NCBI RefSeq assembly: GCF_900176515.1 | Contig: NZ_FWXV01000015.1 | Span: 62,001 to 126,000, forward strand | Source of the DNA: Kibdelosporangium aridum | GTDB taxonomy: Bacteria > Actinomycetota > Actinomycetes > Mycobacteriales > Pseudonocardiaceae | DNA: 64,000 bases | Direction: 5' to 3' | Part shown: positions 31,958 to 39,113 of the stretch, piece by piece | How the letters are laid out: each line of letters opens with the position of its first letter | Position numbering within the stretch: the stretch's first letter is position 1 | Notes under the pieces: model-generated | What the model was told of the DNA's origin: nothing | Database searches by the model: none | The model's input: only the letters and a program-made list of their open reading frames with translations | Position numbers and translations under genes: made by a program

Positions 31958-32003
31958 CCGACAGTCTGCCCTGTTTTCTGGAATGAATCAAGTTTAGGAA
32001 CGT
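31958..32003 (-). promoter_or_regulatory. AT-rich promoter/operator region of furA-katG
   Basis: The 40 or so bases before furA contain an unusually AT-rich stretch for this genome (minus strand TTCCTAAACTTGATTCATTC, then CAGAAAACAG). It resembles, as I recall, the conserved AT-rich FurA operator upstream of furA in other actinobacteria, so autoregulation is likely. Confidence 0.5.
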
Positions 32004-32065
32004 GGTGTGTTTTCGCCCGATTACGGAAGCGGGGCCGACCTTAGCGAGTCGTCGATCATGGGCCG

Positions 32066-33214
32066 TCAGGCGGGCAGGTCATCCGGCACGATCGCAGTCG
32101 CGGCGATCTCGTGCAGATAGCCCTCCATCCACAGGCCCGGCACCGCGGCCGCGGTCCACGCGGGCGAATTCTCGCCGAGGTACTCGCGCGCCACCGACAG
32201 CACGCCTGGCAACGAGCGCGGATCCTTGTGGTACGAGTTGATTTCCACGATGTCGGCCATGGTCGCCCCGACGCCCGCGAGCGCCTCGCGCATGCATTCG
32301 AAGATGTAGACCGCCTGCTGATCCGGGTCTCCCGGCGCGTGGATGCTGGCATCCGGGTTGCACGCCACCTGACCGGCGACCGTGACGACACGGCCCTGCC
32401 GTTTGCGTGCCGCACCCGCGATCGGCAGCACGCCCTTCCACCAGATGCTGTCCGGCGTACAGCCCACCCGGCCACCACCGGACAAGTCGGCCAGCGCGTG
32501 GAACGTCCCCAGTGCGCCACGGACCATCAGGCCGGTCGATCCCAGGTGACTGGTCGTGGCCGACAGTTCGGTGTCCACTCCGGCCATCACCTCCGGGATG
32601 TACACGTCGTCCATTGTGGGCAGTGCACCGCGGATGTCCTCGTGGAACGAGGTGAAGTCGAGGACATCCGCGAAGTCCGCACCGGCCTGCTTCAGGCACT
32701 CCAGCATGCCCGCGTAGCACTCGCGGGCCTGCGCGACGTGGTCGAAGGGCGGTTCGACCGTACCGTCGAGTTTGGTCGCGAGCTGACCGCCGACGAAGAC
32801 AAGCGGTCCTTTCACCACGGCCGCCGACATCGGGTAGTCGTCACGCCAGGTCTGCGCGTGGGGCGTGATGCACCTCTTGGGCTCGTCGCCGAGGTACGCC
32901 ACCGCACGGATCATCACCAGGGCGTCCGGTGACCACGCGGAGCCCGTCAGTCCGGCAAGTGTCCACGCAGGAGGGTCGTGCGGGAAGAAAGGCCTTGCCA
33001 CTTCGAGCACATCGGTGCACCAGCGCGGGTCCTTCACGAACGCCGTGACGTCCACAATGTCCTGCAGGCCGGCGTCGAACGTGCTGAGCAGTTCCTCGAT
33101 GAGCCGCAGCACTTCGGTTGTCTGCTCACAGATGTCACCGCCCGCGGCCGGCGCGACCTGGCCGGAGACGAACACCAGGTTGCCTTCCCGGCGGACTGCG
33201 CTGAAGGGGTTCAT
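32066..33214 (-). CDS. Three-domain Rid-family protein
   Basis: A 382-residue chain that reads as three consecutive Rid (YjgF) domains: about 1-110 (NLVFVSGQVAPAAGG, GLQDIVDVTAFVKD), about 125-245 (GPLVFVGGQLATKLDG, ADFADVLDFTSFHED) and about 260-382 (GRVVTVAGQVACNPDA, TMADIVEINSYHKD). Single-domain Rid proteins form homotrimers, so one chain could fold as a whole trimer. None of the three domains has the catalytic Arg of RidA at the usual site. AAGGAGAAGCC precedes ATG 33214. It follows the SDR gene by 14 bases in the same direction, so the two share an operon. Confidence 0.8.
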   Translation of the reverse strand: MNPFSAVRREGNLVFVSGQVAPAAGGDICEQTTEVLRLIEELLSTFDAGLQDIVDVTAFVKDPRWCTDVLEVARPFFPHDPPAWTLAGLTGSAWSPDALVMIRAVAYLGDEPKRCITPHAQTWRDDYPMSAAVVKGPLVFVGGQLATKLDGTVEPPFDHVAQARECYAGMLECLKQAGADFADVLDFTSFHEDIRGALPTMDDVYIPEVMAGVDTELSATTSHLGSTGLMVRGALGTFHALADLSGGGRVGCTPDSIWWKGVLPIAGAARKRQGRVVTVAGQVACNPDASIHAPGDPDQQAVYIFECMREALAGVGATMADIVEINSYHKDPRSLPGVLSVAREYLGENSPAWTAAAVPGLWMEGYLHEIAATAIVPDDLPA

Positions 33215-33228
33215 GGCTTCTCCTTGGG

Positions 33229-33993
33229 TCAGCACGCGGCGTACCCACCATCCACGACAAGCGACGCACCCAGGACGTACCGGGACAGATCGGATGCCAT
33301 GAACACCACGGCGTTCGCGATGTCCTGAGGTTCCCCGATCGCGCCGACCGGCGTCGCGTCGAGGGCTTCCCGTTCGAGCACCGGGTCTTCGAGACGCTTG
33401 GTCATCTGTGTCCGGGTCATGCCCGGCGAGACGATGTTCACCCGGATGCCGCGGGGCGCGAGTTCGATCGACAACGCCCGTGCCATGGCTTCGACGCCGC
33501 CTTTGGTCGCCGAGTACGCCGCCGTCTGCGGCCAGCCGATGGCCGTGACGTTCGACCCGACGAAGACGACCGACGAGCCTGCGGCCAGGTGCGGCAGCGC
33601 GGCCTGCGTCAGCACGAACGGCGCCCTGACATTGCTGCGGAACTGGGAGTCGAGACTGTCGACTGTGGCCTGGTCGAACGGCTTGAAGTCGAAGGTTCCC
33701 GCGTTGTTCACCAGGATGTCGATCTTCCCGAACCGTTCGACGGCGTGCCCGACCGCCCGTTGTGGACCGTCGTCTGTGGTCAGATCGACCGGGAAGGGCG
33801 AAGCCACGCCGCCGTCGGCCTCGATCGTGGCCGCGACCGCGCGCAGGCGCTGCTCGTCGCGCCCCAGTAGGACGACGTTGGCGCCACAGGCGCCGAAGGT
33901 CTCGGCGACGGCGACTCCGATGCCCGCGCTCGCACCGGTCACGACCACGGTGCGGTCACGCAGATCCACGTGAAGACGGGGGTCGGGAGACAT
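33229..33993 (-). CDS. Short-chain dehydrogenase/reductase (SDR)
   Basis: The 254-residue classical SDR has cofactor motif TGASAGIG near the N-terminus, NNAG near 95, catalytic YSATK near 160 and a C-terminal GASLVVDGGYAAC. It oxidises or reduces a hydroxy/keto group with NAD(P). AGGAG lies 6 bases before ATG 33993. It leads an operon with the three-domain Rid protein and faces the Old Yellow Enzyme gene across a promoter region rich in palindromes. Confidence 0.9.
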   Translation of the reverse strand: MSPDPRLHVDLRDRTVVVTGASAGIGVAVAETFGACGANVVLLGRDEQRLRAVAATIEADGGVASPFPVDLTTDDGPQRAVGHAVERFGKIDILVNNAGTFDFKPFDQATVDSLDSQFRSNVRAPFVLTQAALPHLAAGSSVVFVGSNVTAIGWPQTAAYSATKGGVEAMARALSIELAPRGIRVNIVSPGMTRTQMTKRLEDPVLEREALDATPVGAIGEPQDIANAVVFMASDLSRYVLGASLVVDGGYAAC

Positions 33994-34025
33994 CAGCACT
34001 CCTGCGGGCTCATGTTCAGCAAGAC

Positions 34026-34044
34026 TGTTCAGTTCTGATGAACA
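34026..34044. promoter_or_regulatory. Inverted repeat upstream of the SDR gene
   Basis: TGTTCA and TGAACA face each other with a 7-base spacer, 33-51 bases upstream of the SDR start. It is a possible operator for the SDR-Rid operon. Confidence 0.35.
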
Positions 34045-34106
34045 TAGCACCGTGTGGCGGGTTTGTGTAGCCCGCACCACCTCACCAAACCCTTGTTTCG
34101 TTCGCT

Positions 34107-34121
34107 ATGGTTGAACACCAT
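34107..34121. promoter_or_regulatory. Shared 15-bp palindrome, copy 1
   Basis: ATGGTTGAACACCAT, an imperfect palindrome with 5-bp arms, lies 53 bases before the Old Yellow Enzyme start. An identical copy lies at 38303-38317 between the ABC permease and the XRE-cupin regulator. Identity over 15 bases at two promoters of one cluster marks it as a shared operator. Confidence 0.7.
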
Positions 34122-34125
34122 AAGG

Positions 34126-34145
34126 TAGTCACTAAACAGTGACTA
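34126..34145. promoter_or_regulatory. Perfect palindrome before the Old Yellow Enzyme gene
   Basis: TAGTCACT and AGTGACTA flank AAAC, giving an 8-bp-arm perfect inverted repeat 28 bases upstream of the start codon, close to a TATATT that could be a -10 element. It is a likely operator of a different regulator from the 34107 site. Confidence 0.5.
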
Positions 34146-34173
34146 TATTCGGCTGACGAGGAGAGAAGCACCC

Positions 34174-35237
34174 ATGACCAGCCCGTTCGAACCCGTCAAG
34201 CTCGGTGATCTGGTGCTGCCGCATCGCATCGCGATGTCCCCCATGACCCGCAACCGCGCCTACGGTCAGGTCCCCAACGACCTGATGGCCGAGTACTACG
34301 CGCAGCGTGCGAGTGCCGGAATCATCATCACCGAGGGCACGCAGCCGTCCGTCGTCGGCCAGGGCTACCTGAACACCCCGGGCCTGCACAGCGAGGAACA
34401 GATCCGCGGCTGGCGCAAGGTGACCGACGCCGTGCACGCACGCGGTGGCCGTATCCTCGTTCAGCTCATGCACAGCGGCCGGGTCGGACACCCCAGCCTG
34501 CTGCCCGACGGCGTCAGCCATGTCGGCCCGTCGCCCGTGCGCGCGACATCCAGGTCTTCATCGGCGACGGCATGGGTGCCGCACCGGTGCCGGTCGAGTT
34601 GTCCGAAGCCGACATCGCCGCAACCATCGAGGACTACGCCAACGCTGCCGCGAACGCGGTCGAAGCGGGCTTCGACGGCGTGGAACTGCACGGTGCCAAC
34701 GGTTATCTCATCCACCAGTTCCTGTCGACGAACGCCAACCAGCGGACGGACAAGTGGGGCGGTTCTCGCCACAACCGCGTCCGGTTCGCCGTCGAGACAG
34801 CGAAGGCCGTCGCCGACCGGATCGGCTCACACCGCGTCGGTATCCGCCTGTCCCCTGGCGTGACCAACAACGACATCCACGAGGCCGACCCACACGAGAC
34901 CTACGCCGAGCTCATCGACGGCCTCAAGCCACTGGGTCTCGCGCACCTGCACGTCTTCGAAGGCCCTTACCGGGACATCACACTCATGCTGCGCAAGGAG
35001 TTCGACGGCACGTTCATCCTCAACCCGTCCACCCCCGGCGCGTTCACCAGCAAGGAGAACCTGGACCTGATCGAGGACGGCACGGCGGACGTCATCACGT
35101 TCGGCGCCCTGTTCCTGGCCAACCCGGACCTGCCACGGCGCCTGGCCGAGGACAAGCCGCTCAACACACCCGACCCCACCACCTTCTACGGCGGCGACCA
35201 CCGCGGCTACACCGACTACCCGACACTGTCGGACTGA
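34174..35237 (+). pseudogene. Old Yellow Enzyme family NADH:flavin oxidoreductase, frameshifted
   Basis: The first 124 codons give an OYE-family start (FEPVKLGDLVLPHRIAMSPM, GRILVQLMHSGRVGHPSLLP, VGPSPVRA). The frame is then lost near 34545. The next frame resumes at DIQVFIGDGMGAAPVPVELS and runs correctly through DGVELHGANGYLIHQFLS, NQRTDKWGG, HVFEGPYRD and ITFGALFLANPDLP to the TGA at 35237. A short deletion, for example 7 bases between two GAC triplets, would fit. OYEs are FMN enzymes reducing activated alkenes. The gene is inactive unless this is a sequencing error. Confidence 0.8.
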
Positions 35238-35300
35238 ACAGAAACCATGAGGCGGGCTGCGCAGAGCACAGCCCGCCTGATCATGGGTGCCACCACCGCC

Positions 35301-35444
35301 GTGTCCACCTTTCCGACACCACGAATCACCCGTTCCAACACCACGAGATGCACTTTCCGGCACCATGAAATGCCTCTGGCTCGGGGTGCCAGGGCATTTC
35401 ATGGTGCCGGAAAGGTCGACACGGGGTGCCGGAAAGGTGGACAC
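35301..35444. repeat. Nested inverted repeats between convergent genes
   Basis: An inner pair (35353-35374 and 35393-35414) is perfectly complementary over 22 bases and continues as CTGGC/GCCAG within the loop. An outer pair (35301-35320 and 35425-35444) matches at 19 of 20 positions. The left side also carries two degenerate direct copies of the same TTTCCGGCACCATGAAATGC unit. The block sits between the ends of the OYE and M24 genes and could act as a strong bidirectional terminator or be a non-autonomous repeat family. Confidence 0.75.
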
Positions 35445-35452
35445 GCCTAGGT

Positions 35453-36784
35453 TTATTCGCCGCGGCCTGCTGTCGTGTTCAGGTGGGACTGCGCCTCACG
35501 CAGCAGGTTCATCGGGCCGTCCACAGTGTAGTACCGACGCCCGCCCGCGACGAGCAACTGCTCGGCCGGGAACTTGGTGATCACCTCGCAGCCGTCCGCC
35601 GTGACCACGACTTCCTCCTCGATCCGGGCCGCGCCCACACCGTCGGCCGACGGCCAGTACGTCTCCAGGGCGAAGACCATGCCTTCCTCGATGGTCTCCG
35701 GGTGGTCCAGGGACACCAGCCTCGAGAAGATCGGCTTCTCCCAAATGGACAGTCCGACGCCGTGACCGTACTGCAGGCCGAACGCCGCTTCCTCGTCCGC
35801 GAAACCGAATTCCGTGGCCGTTGGCCACAACCGGACGATGTCCGCGGTGGTCACGCCGGGTTTCACCGCGGCGATCGCGAGATCCATGTACTCACGTGCC
35901 CGCGTGTACGCGTCCCGCTGCGCGACGCTGGCGGAGCCGACCGCGAAGGTCCGGTAGTAGCAGGTCCGGTAGCCGTTGAAACTGTGCAGGATGTCGAAGA
36001 ACGCCGGATCGCCCGGCCGGATCAGCCGGTCCGAATAGACGTGCGGGTGCGGTGAACACCGCTCACCGGAGATCGCGTTGACGCCTTCGACGTACTCCGA
36101 GCCGAGGTCATAGAGCTTCTTGGCGACCAGGCCGACGGTCTCGTTCTCCCGCACGCCGGGCCTGAGGAAGTCGTACAGGTCCTCGTACGCGGCGTCCACC
36201 ATCGCCGCCGCGTGGGTCAGCAGCGTGATCTCCTCCGGCGTCTTGATCCGGCGGGCCTCCATGAAGACCTGCTGCCCATCGACCACGTTGATCCCGGCTT
36301 CCTGCAACGCGAACAGCACAGGCGGCTCGACCACGTCGATGCCGAGCGGCTCACCGGACAGGCCGTGCGCGTCGAGTTCCCGCTTGATCTTGGCCGCGAC
36401 CTCACGTGCGATCCCGGCGTCCGGGTGGAACGCGCCCCGCAGCGTCGAAATGCCCGCACGAGCCCGCGGCTCGCCTTCACCGTCCATCAGCCACGGGTTG
36501 TGCAGCTGGTGGTGGCGCGCCGCCGAACCGAAGTCCCACGAGATGGGCTTGCCCGTCCGGGTCAGCAGGCTGAACCGGATCAACTTGTCCATCGCCCAGG
36601 TGCCGATGTGGGTCGCGGTCATGTACCGGATGTTGGAGAAGTCGAACGCGAGGACCGCGCCCAGCTCGGAACGCTCGAGCTGGGCGCGCAACCGGTCGAG
36701 GCGGCCGCGCCGCAGCCGGTCGAAGTCCACCCGTTGCTCCCAGTCCACGGCCATCGTGCCCGATGTCGCCGTCGCACTGCTCAC
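35453..36784 (-). CDS. M24 (creatinase/aminopeptidase P fold) family protein with altered metal site
   Basis: The 443-residue protein has a creatinase-type N-terminal domain (FSNIRYMTATHIGTWAMDKL) and a pita-bread catalytic domain. Metal-site motifs are FFDILHSFNGYRTCYYRTF, YGHGVGL, FALETYW and ARIEEEV. The second metal Asp expected in the HSDMTR-type segment is replaced here by Cys in RTCYYRT. The family includes peptidases and also lyases such as DddP, so peptidase activity should not be assumed. GTG 36784 has AAGGGGAG upstream. It follows the ABC permease and binding-protein remnant in one direction. Confidence 0.78.
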   Translation of the reverse strand: MSSATATSGTMAVDWEQRVDFDRLRRGRLDRLRAQLERSELGAVLAFDFSNIRYMTATHIGTWAMDKLIRFSLLTRTGKPISWDFGSAARHHQLHNPWLMDGEGEPRARAGISTLRGAFHPDAGIAREVAAKIKRELDAHGLSGEPLGIDVVEPPVLFALQEAGINVVDGQQVFMEARRIKTPEEITLLTHAAAMVDAAYEDLYDFLRPGVRENETVGLVAKKLYDLGSEYVEGVNAISGERCSPHPHVYSDRLIRPGDPAFFDILHSFNGYRTCYYRTFAVGSASVAQRDAYTRAREYMDLAIAAVKPGVTTADIVRLWPTATEFGFADEEAAFGLQYGHGVGLSIWEKPIFSRLVSLDHPETIEEGMVFALETYWPSADGVGAARIEEEVVVTADGCEVITKFPAEQLLVAGGRRYYTVDGPMNLLREAQSHLNTTAGRGE

Positions 36785-36815
36785 GATTCTCCCCTTTTCC
36801 TGTGGAGTGACACGA

Positions 36816-37331
36816 TCACTGGCTTGCCGAGGCAGTGAATCCTTCCGGGTACAGATCGGCGTTCGCCGTGGGCGAGCCGACGTCCGCCTTGCTGAGCGCG
36901 GGCGCGGGCAGGCACGTGGTCGCAGGCGGTTTCTCACCGTTCAGCACGCTGACGGCCCTGGCCAGGGTGATGTAGCCGAGCTTGACGTTCTGCACCGAGG
37001 TGGTCGCGGTCAGGCTGCCGTTCTGCAGTGACTTCATCGCGGTCGGCTCGTACCCCGTGGTGATGAACGGAATTCCCTTGAACTGAGCGGGAATCGACTC
37101 CGGCAGCAGCTGGTAGTAGTACACCGAGTACACCCACTTGATGCCGGGGTTGGCCTGCGCGGCGTTGGTGAAGTCCTTCAAACCCTGTGCCGGGTCCACC
37201 GGCTGCGTCGGGGACGCCACGATCTTCAGGTTGGGGTACTTGGCTTTCAGCTGGTCCTCGAACCCGGCGACCCGGCGCAGCGACCACGTGGTGTTGGCCG
37301 GTCCCGCGATCACGACGCACGCGCCGCCTTG
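36816..37331 (-). pseudogene. C-terminal half of a sugar-type ABC solute-binding protein
   Basis: From GGACVVIAGPANTTWSLRRV to the stop at 36816 the sequence is the second lobe of a type I periplasmic binding protein (QGLKDFTNAAQANPGIKWVY, GIPFITTGYEPTAMKSLQNG, LGYITLARAVSVLNGEKPPA). No first lobe, signal peptide or start exists. The upstream sequence is the end of the ABC permease in another frame. A deletion has apparently joined the permease 3' end to the middle of the binding-protein gene. Confidence 0.75.
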
Positions 37332-38304
37332 CCTGCGTCTGGGCGAGCAGGACGGCCAGCACCAGCACGCCGCCGGTGATCATCTGCTGGGTGAACTCGT
37401 CCACCGCGCTGATGTCCAGGCCGGTCGTCAGCACGGTGAACAGCGAGACGCCCAGCACGACACCGAACAAGCGCCCGACGCCGCCGCCGATGACCACGCC
37501 GCCGATCACCGCGGCGGCGATGGACAGCAGGTCGTAGCTGAGTCCCAACGCCGCCTGCCCGATGCCGACGCGGGCTGACAGCAGAAGCCCAGCCAACGCC
37601 GACAGCACACCGCAAAGGCAGTAAGCCGCTGCCTGGACCGCCGCGACCGGGACACCGGCGAGCTTGCTCGCTTCCGTGCTGCCGCCGACCGCGAAGAGGT
37701 AGAGGCCGAAGCGCAGGCGTGCCGTGATCACCCATGCGACGACGAGCACGATGATCGCGACTCCGACACCTGCGGGCAGCACTCCCCCGCTGCCGAGGTA
37801 CTTGGTGAAGACCGGATCGAGGCCGGACACCGATTGCCCACCGGCCAACAGGTTCGCGTAGCCGGTCAGGAACGTCAGCATGCCGAGCGTGGCGACGAAC
37901 GGACTGATTTTGAAGTACGCGATCAACACGCCGTTGACGGCACCGACCACCGCACCGCAGCCGATACCCGCGGCGATCGCTGTGCCCGGCGCGGCGCCGT
38001 TTTGCATCAGCAGCGCGGAAATCGTGCTGGCGAAGCCCATCGTGGCGGCGACCGAGAGGTCGAACCCGCCGACGACGAGCGCGAACATCTGCCCGACCGA
38101 GACGACCAGCAGGATGCTGCCCTCCCGCGACATGTTGTCGAGGTTGGTCAGATCCGCGAACATCTCCCCCTGGCTGACGGTGAAGTAGCCGACGAGCACC
38201 ACGAGTGCGACGAGGATCTGCAGCTCTGCCCGTCCGCCCCGAAATACCCGGGTTAAGTTGAACTGAACGCCCGGCCGCACCGCCGAGGTTTCACTGTCCA
38301 CCAT
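36934..38304 (-). CDS. Ribose-type ABC transporter permease with aberrant out-of-frame tail
   Basis: Residues 1 to about 324 form a complete BPD_transp_2 (RbsC-like) permease with 8-10 helices (VVSVGQMFALVVGGFDLSVA, ISPFVATLGMLTFLTGYANL, IAAAVIGGVVIGGGVGRLFG). After AQTQARRR the frame runs out of phase through the binding-protein remnant for about 130 unrelated residues to a stop at 36934. Permeases of this family normally end at about this ARRR position. The start codon region overlaps the shared palindrome at 38303. With the binding protein truncated, uptake through this system is doubtful. Confidence 0.8.
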   Translation of the reverse strand: MVDSETSAVRPGVQFNLTRVFRGGRAELQILVALVVLVGYFTVSQGEMFADLTNLDNMSREGSILLVVSVGQMFALVVGGFDLSVAATMGFASTISALLMQNGAAPGTAIAAGIGCGAVVGAVNGVLIAYFKISPFVATLGMLTFLTGYANLLAGGQSVSGLDPVFTKYLGSGGVLPAGVGVAIIVLVVAWVITARLRFGLYLFAVGGSTEASKLAGVPVAAVQAAAYCLCGVLSALAGLLLSARVGIGQAALGLSYDLLSIAAAVIGGVVIGGGVGRLFGVVLGVSLFTVLTTGLDISAVDEFTQQMITGGVLVLAVLLAQTQARRRVRRDRGTGQHHVVAAPGRRVRGPAESQVPQPEDRGVPDAAGGPGTGFEGLHQRRAGQPRHQVGVLGVLLPAAAGVDSRSVQGNSVHHHGVRADRDEVTAERQPDRDHLGAERQARLHHPGQGRQRAER

Positions 38305-38317
38305 GGTTGAACACCAT
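38303..38317. promoter_or_regulatory. Shared 15-bp palindrome, copy 2
   Basis: ATGGTTGAACACCAT, identical to 34107-34121, lies between the divergent permease and XRE-cupin genes and covers the permease start codon. It is probably bound by the XRE-cupin regulator encoded 46 bases away. Confidence 0.7.
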
Positions 38318-38362
38318 GCGCCTGTGTACGATGAAAGTCAACAGTCCGGGAGGAGACGAACC

Positions 38363-39052
38363 GTGCAGCTGTCACGAGTAGCCGGCGACGAGGCCGAACG
38401 CGGGAACGTACTCGGGGATATCGGCTCCCGGCTGCGAAAAGGCCGCACCGACGTCGGTATCAGCGTCCGCGAACTGGCCCGCAAGGCAGGTGTGTCGGCC
38501 AGCCTGGTCAGCCAGATCGAGACCGGCAAAGCCCGCCCGTCGGTAGCGACGCTGTACGCCCTCGTTCAACACCTGAACCTGACCGTCGACGAACTGTTCG
38601 AGCAAACTCCGGCAGCCGAAGCCACGCAGGCACCTAGTGCCCCGGAACCCGCCCCGGCCGCCACCACCCCGCCCGCCGGCTTCGCCGTGATGCGCAAGCT
38701 GATCAGCGCCCCGCTGGTGCAGCAGGCGGAGAGTCGCGGGCTGCTGAAGCTCGAGGGCGGCATCACCTGGGAGCGGCTCACTCCTTGCGACGTGCCTGGA
38801 GTGGACTTCCTCAAGATCACGTACGACGTCGGCGGAGCTTCGTGCGCGGACGGCTTGCGCCAGACGCACAACGGCCACGAGTTCGGCTACCTGCTCAGCG
38901 GCCGCCTCTGCGTCACCGTCGGCTTCGACACGACGGAGATCGGCCCCGGCGACTCGATCTACTTCGACTCATCGACCCCTCACCGGTTGTACAACCCCGG
39001 CAATGAGCCTGCTGTCGGGATCTGGATGGTGCACGCGCCTTTCGCCGAATGA
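38363..39052 (+). CDS. XRE-family regulator with C-terminal cupin domain
   Basis: The 229-residue protein has an N-terminal HTH (RLRKGRTDVGISVRELARKA, VSASLVSQIETGKARPSVAT), an Ala/Pro-rich linker and a cupin sensor domain (QTHNGHEFGYLLSGRLCVTV, GDSIYFDSSTPHRLYNPG). Such regulators control catabolic genes and sense small metabolites through the cupin. GTG 38363 has GGGAGGAG 7 bases upstream; the upstream part of the frame lies over the promoter. It is divergent from the permease and probably the regulator acting on the two ATGGTTGAACACCAT sites. Confidence 0.88.
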   Translation: MQLSRVAGDEAERGNVLGDIGSRLRKGRTDVGISVRELARKAGVSASLVSQIETGKARPSVATLYALVQHLNLTVDELFEQTPAAEATQAPSAPEPAPAATTPPAGFAVMRKLISAPLVQQAESRGLLKLEGGITWERLTPCDVPGVDFLKITYDVGGASCADGLRQTHNGHEFGYLLSGRLCVTVGFDTTEIGPGDSIYFDSSTPHRLYNPGNEPAVGIWMVHAPFAE

Positions 39053-39113
39053 CCGGATTCTCGCGAAGCCACCACGGCAGGACCAAACCCGAGCCCTCCG
39101 ATCTCCCGCCGTT

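Noticed and set aside
34136..34150. CAGTGACTATATTC considered as an integration or attachment site
   Set aside because: There is no integrase or second copy; it is better explained as an operator palindrome and -10 region.
34827..35444. A minus-strand ORF across the nested inverted repeats
   Set aside because: Its N-terminal part is only the translation of the palindromic DNA and the rest is antisense to the OYE gene.
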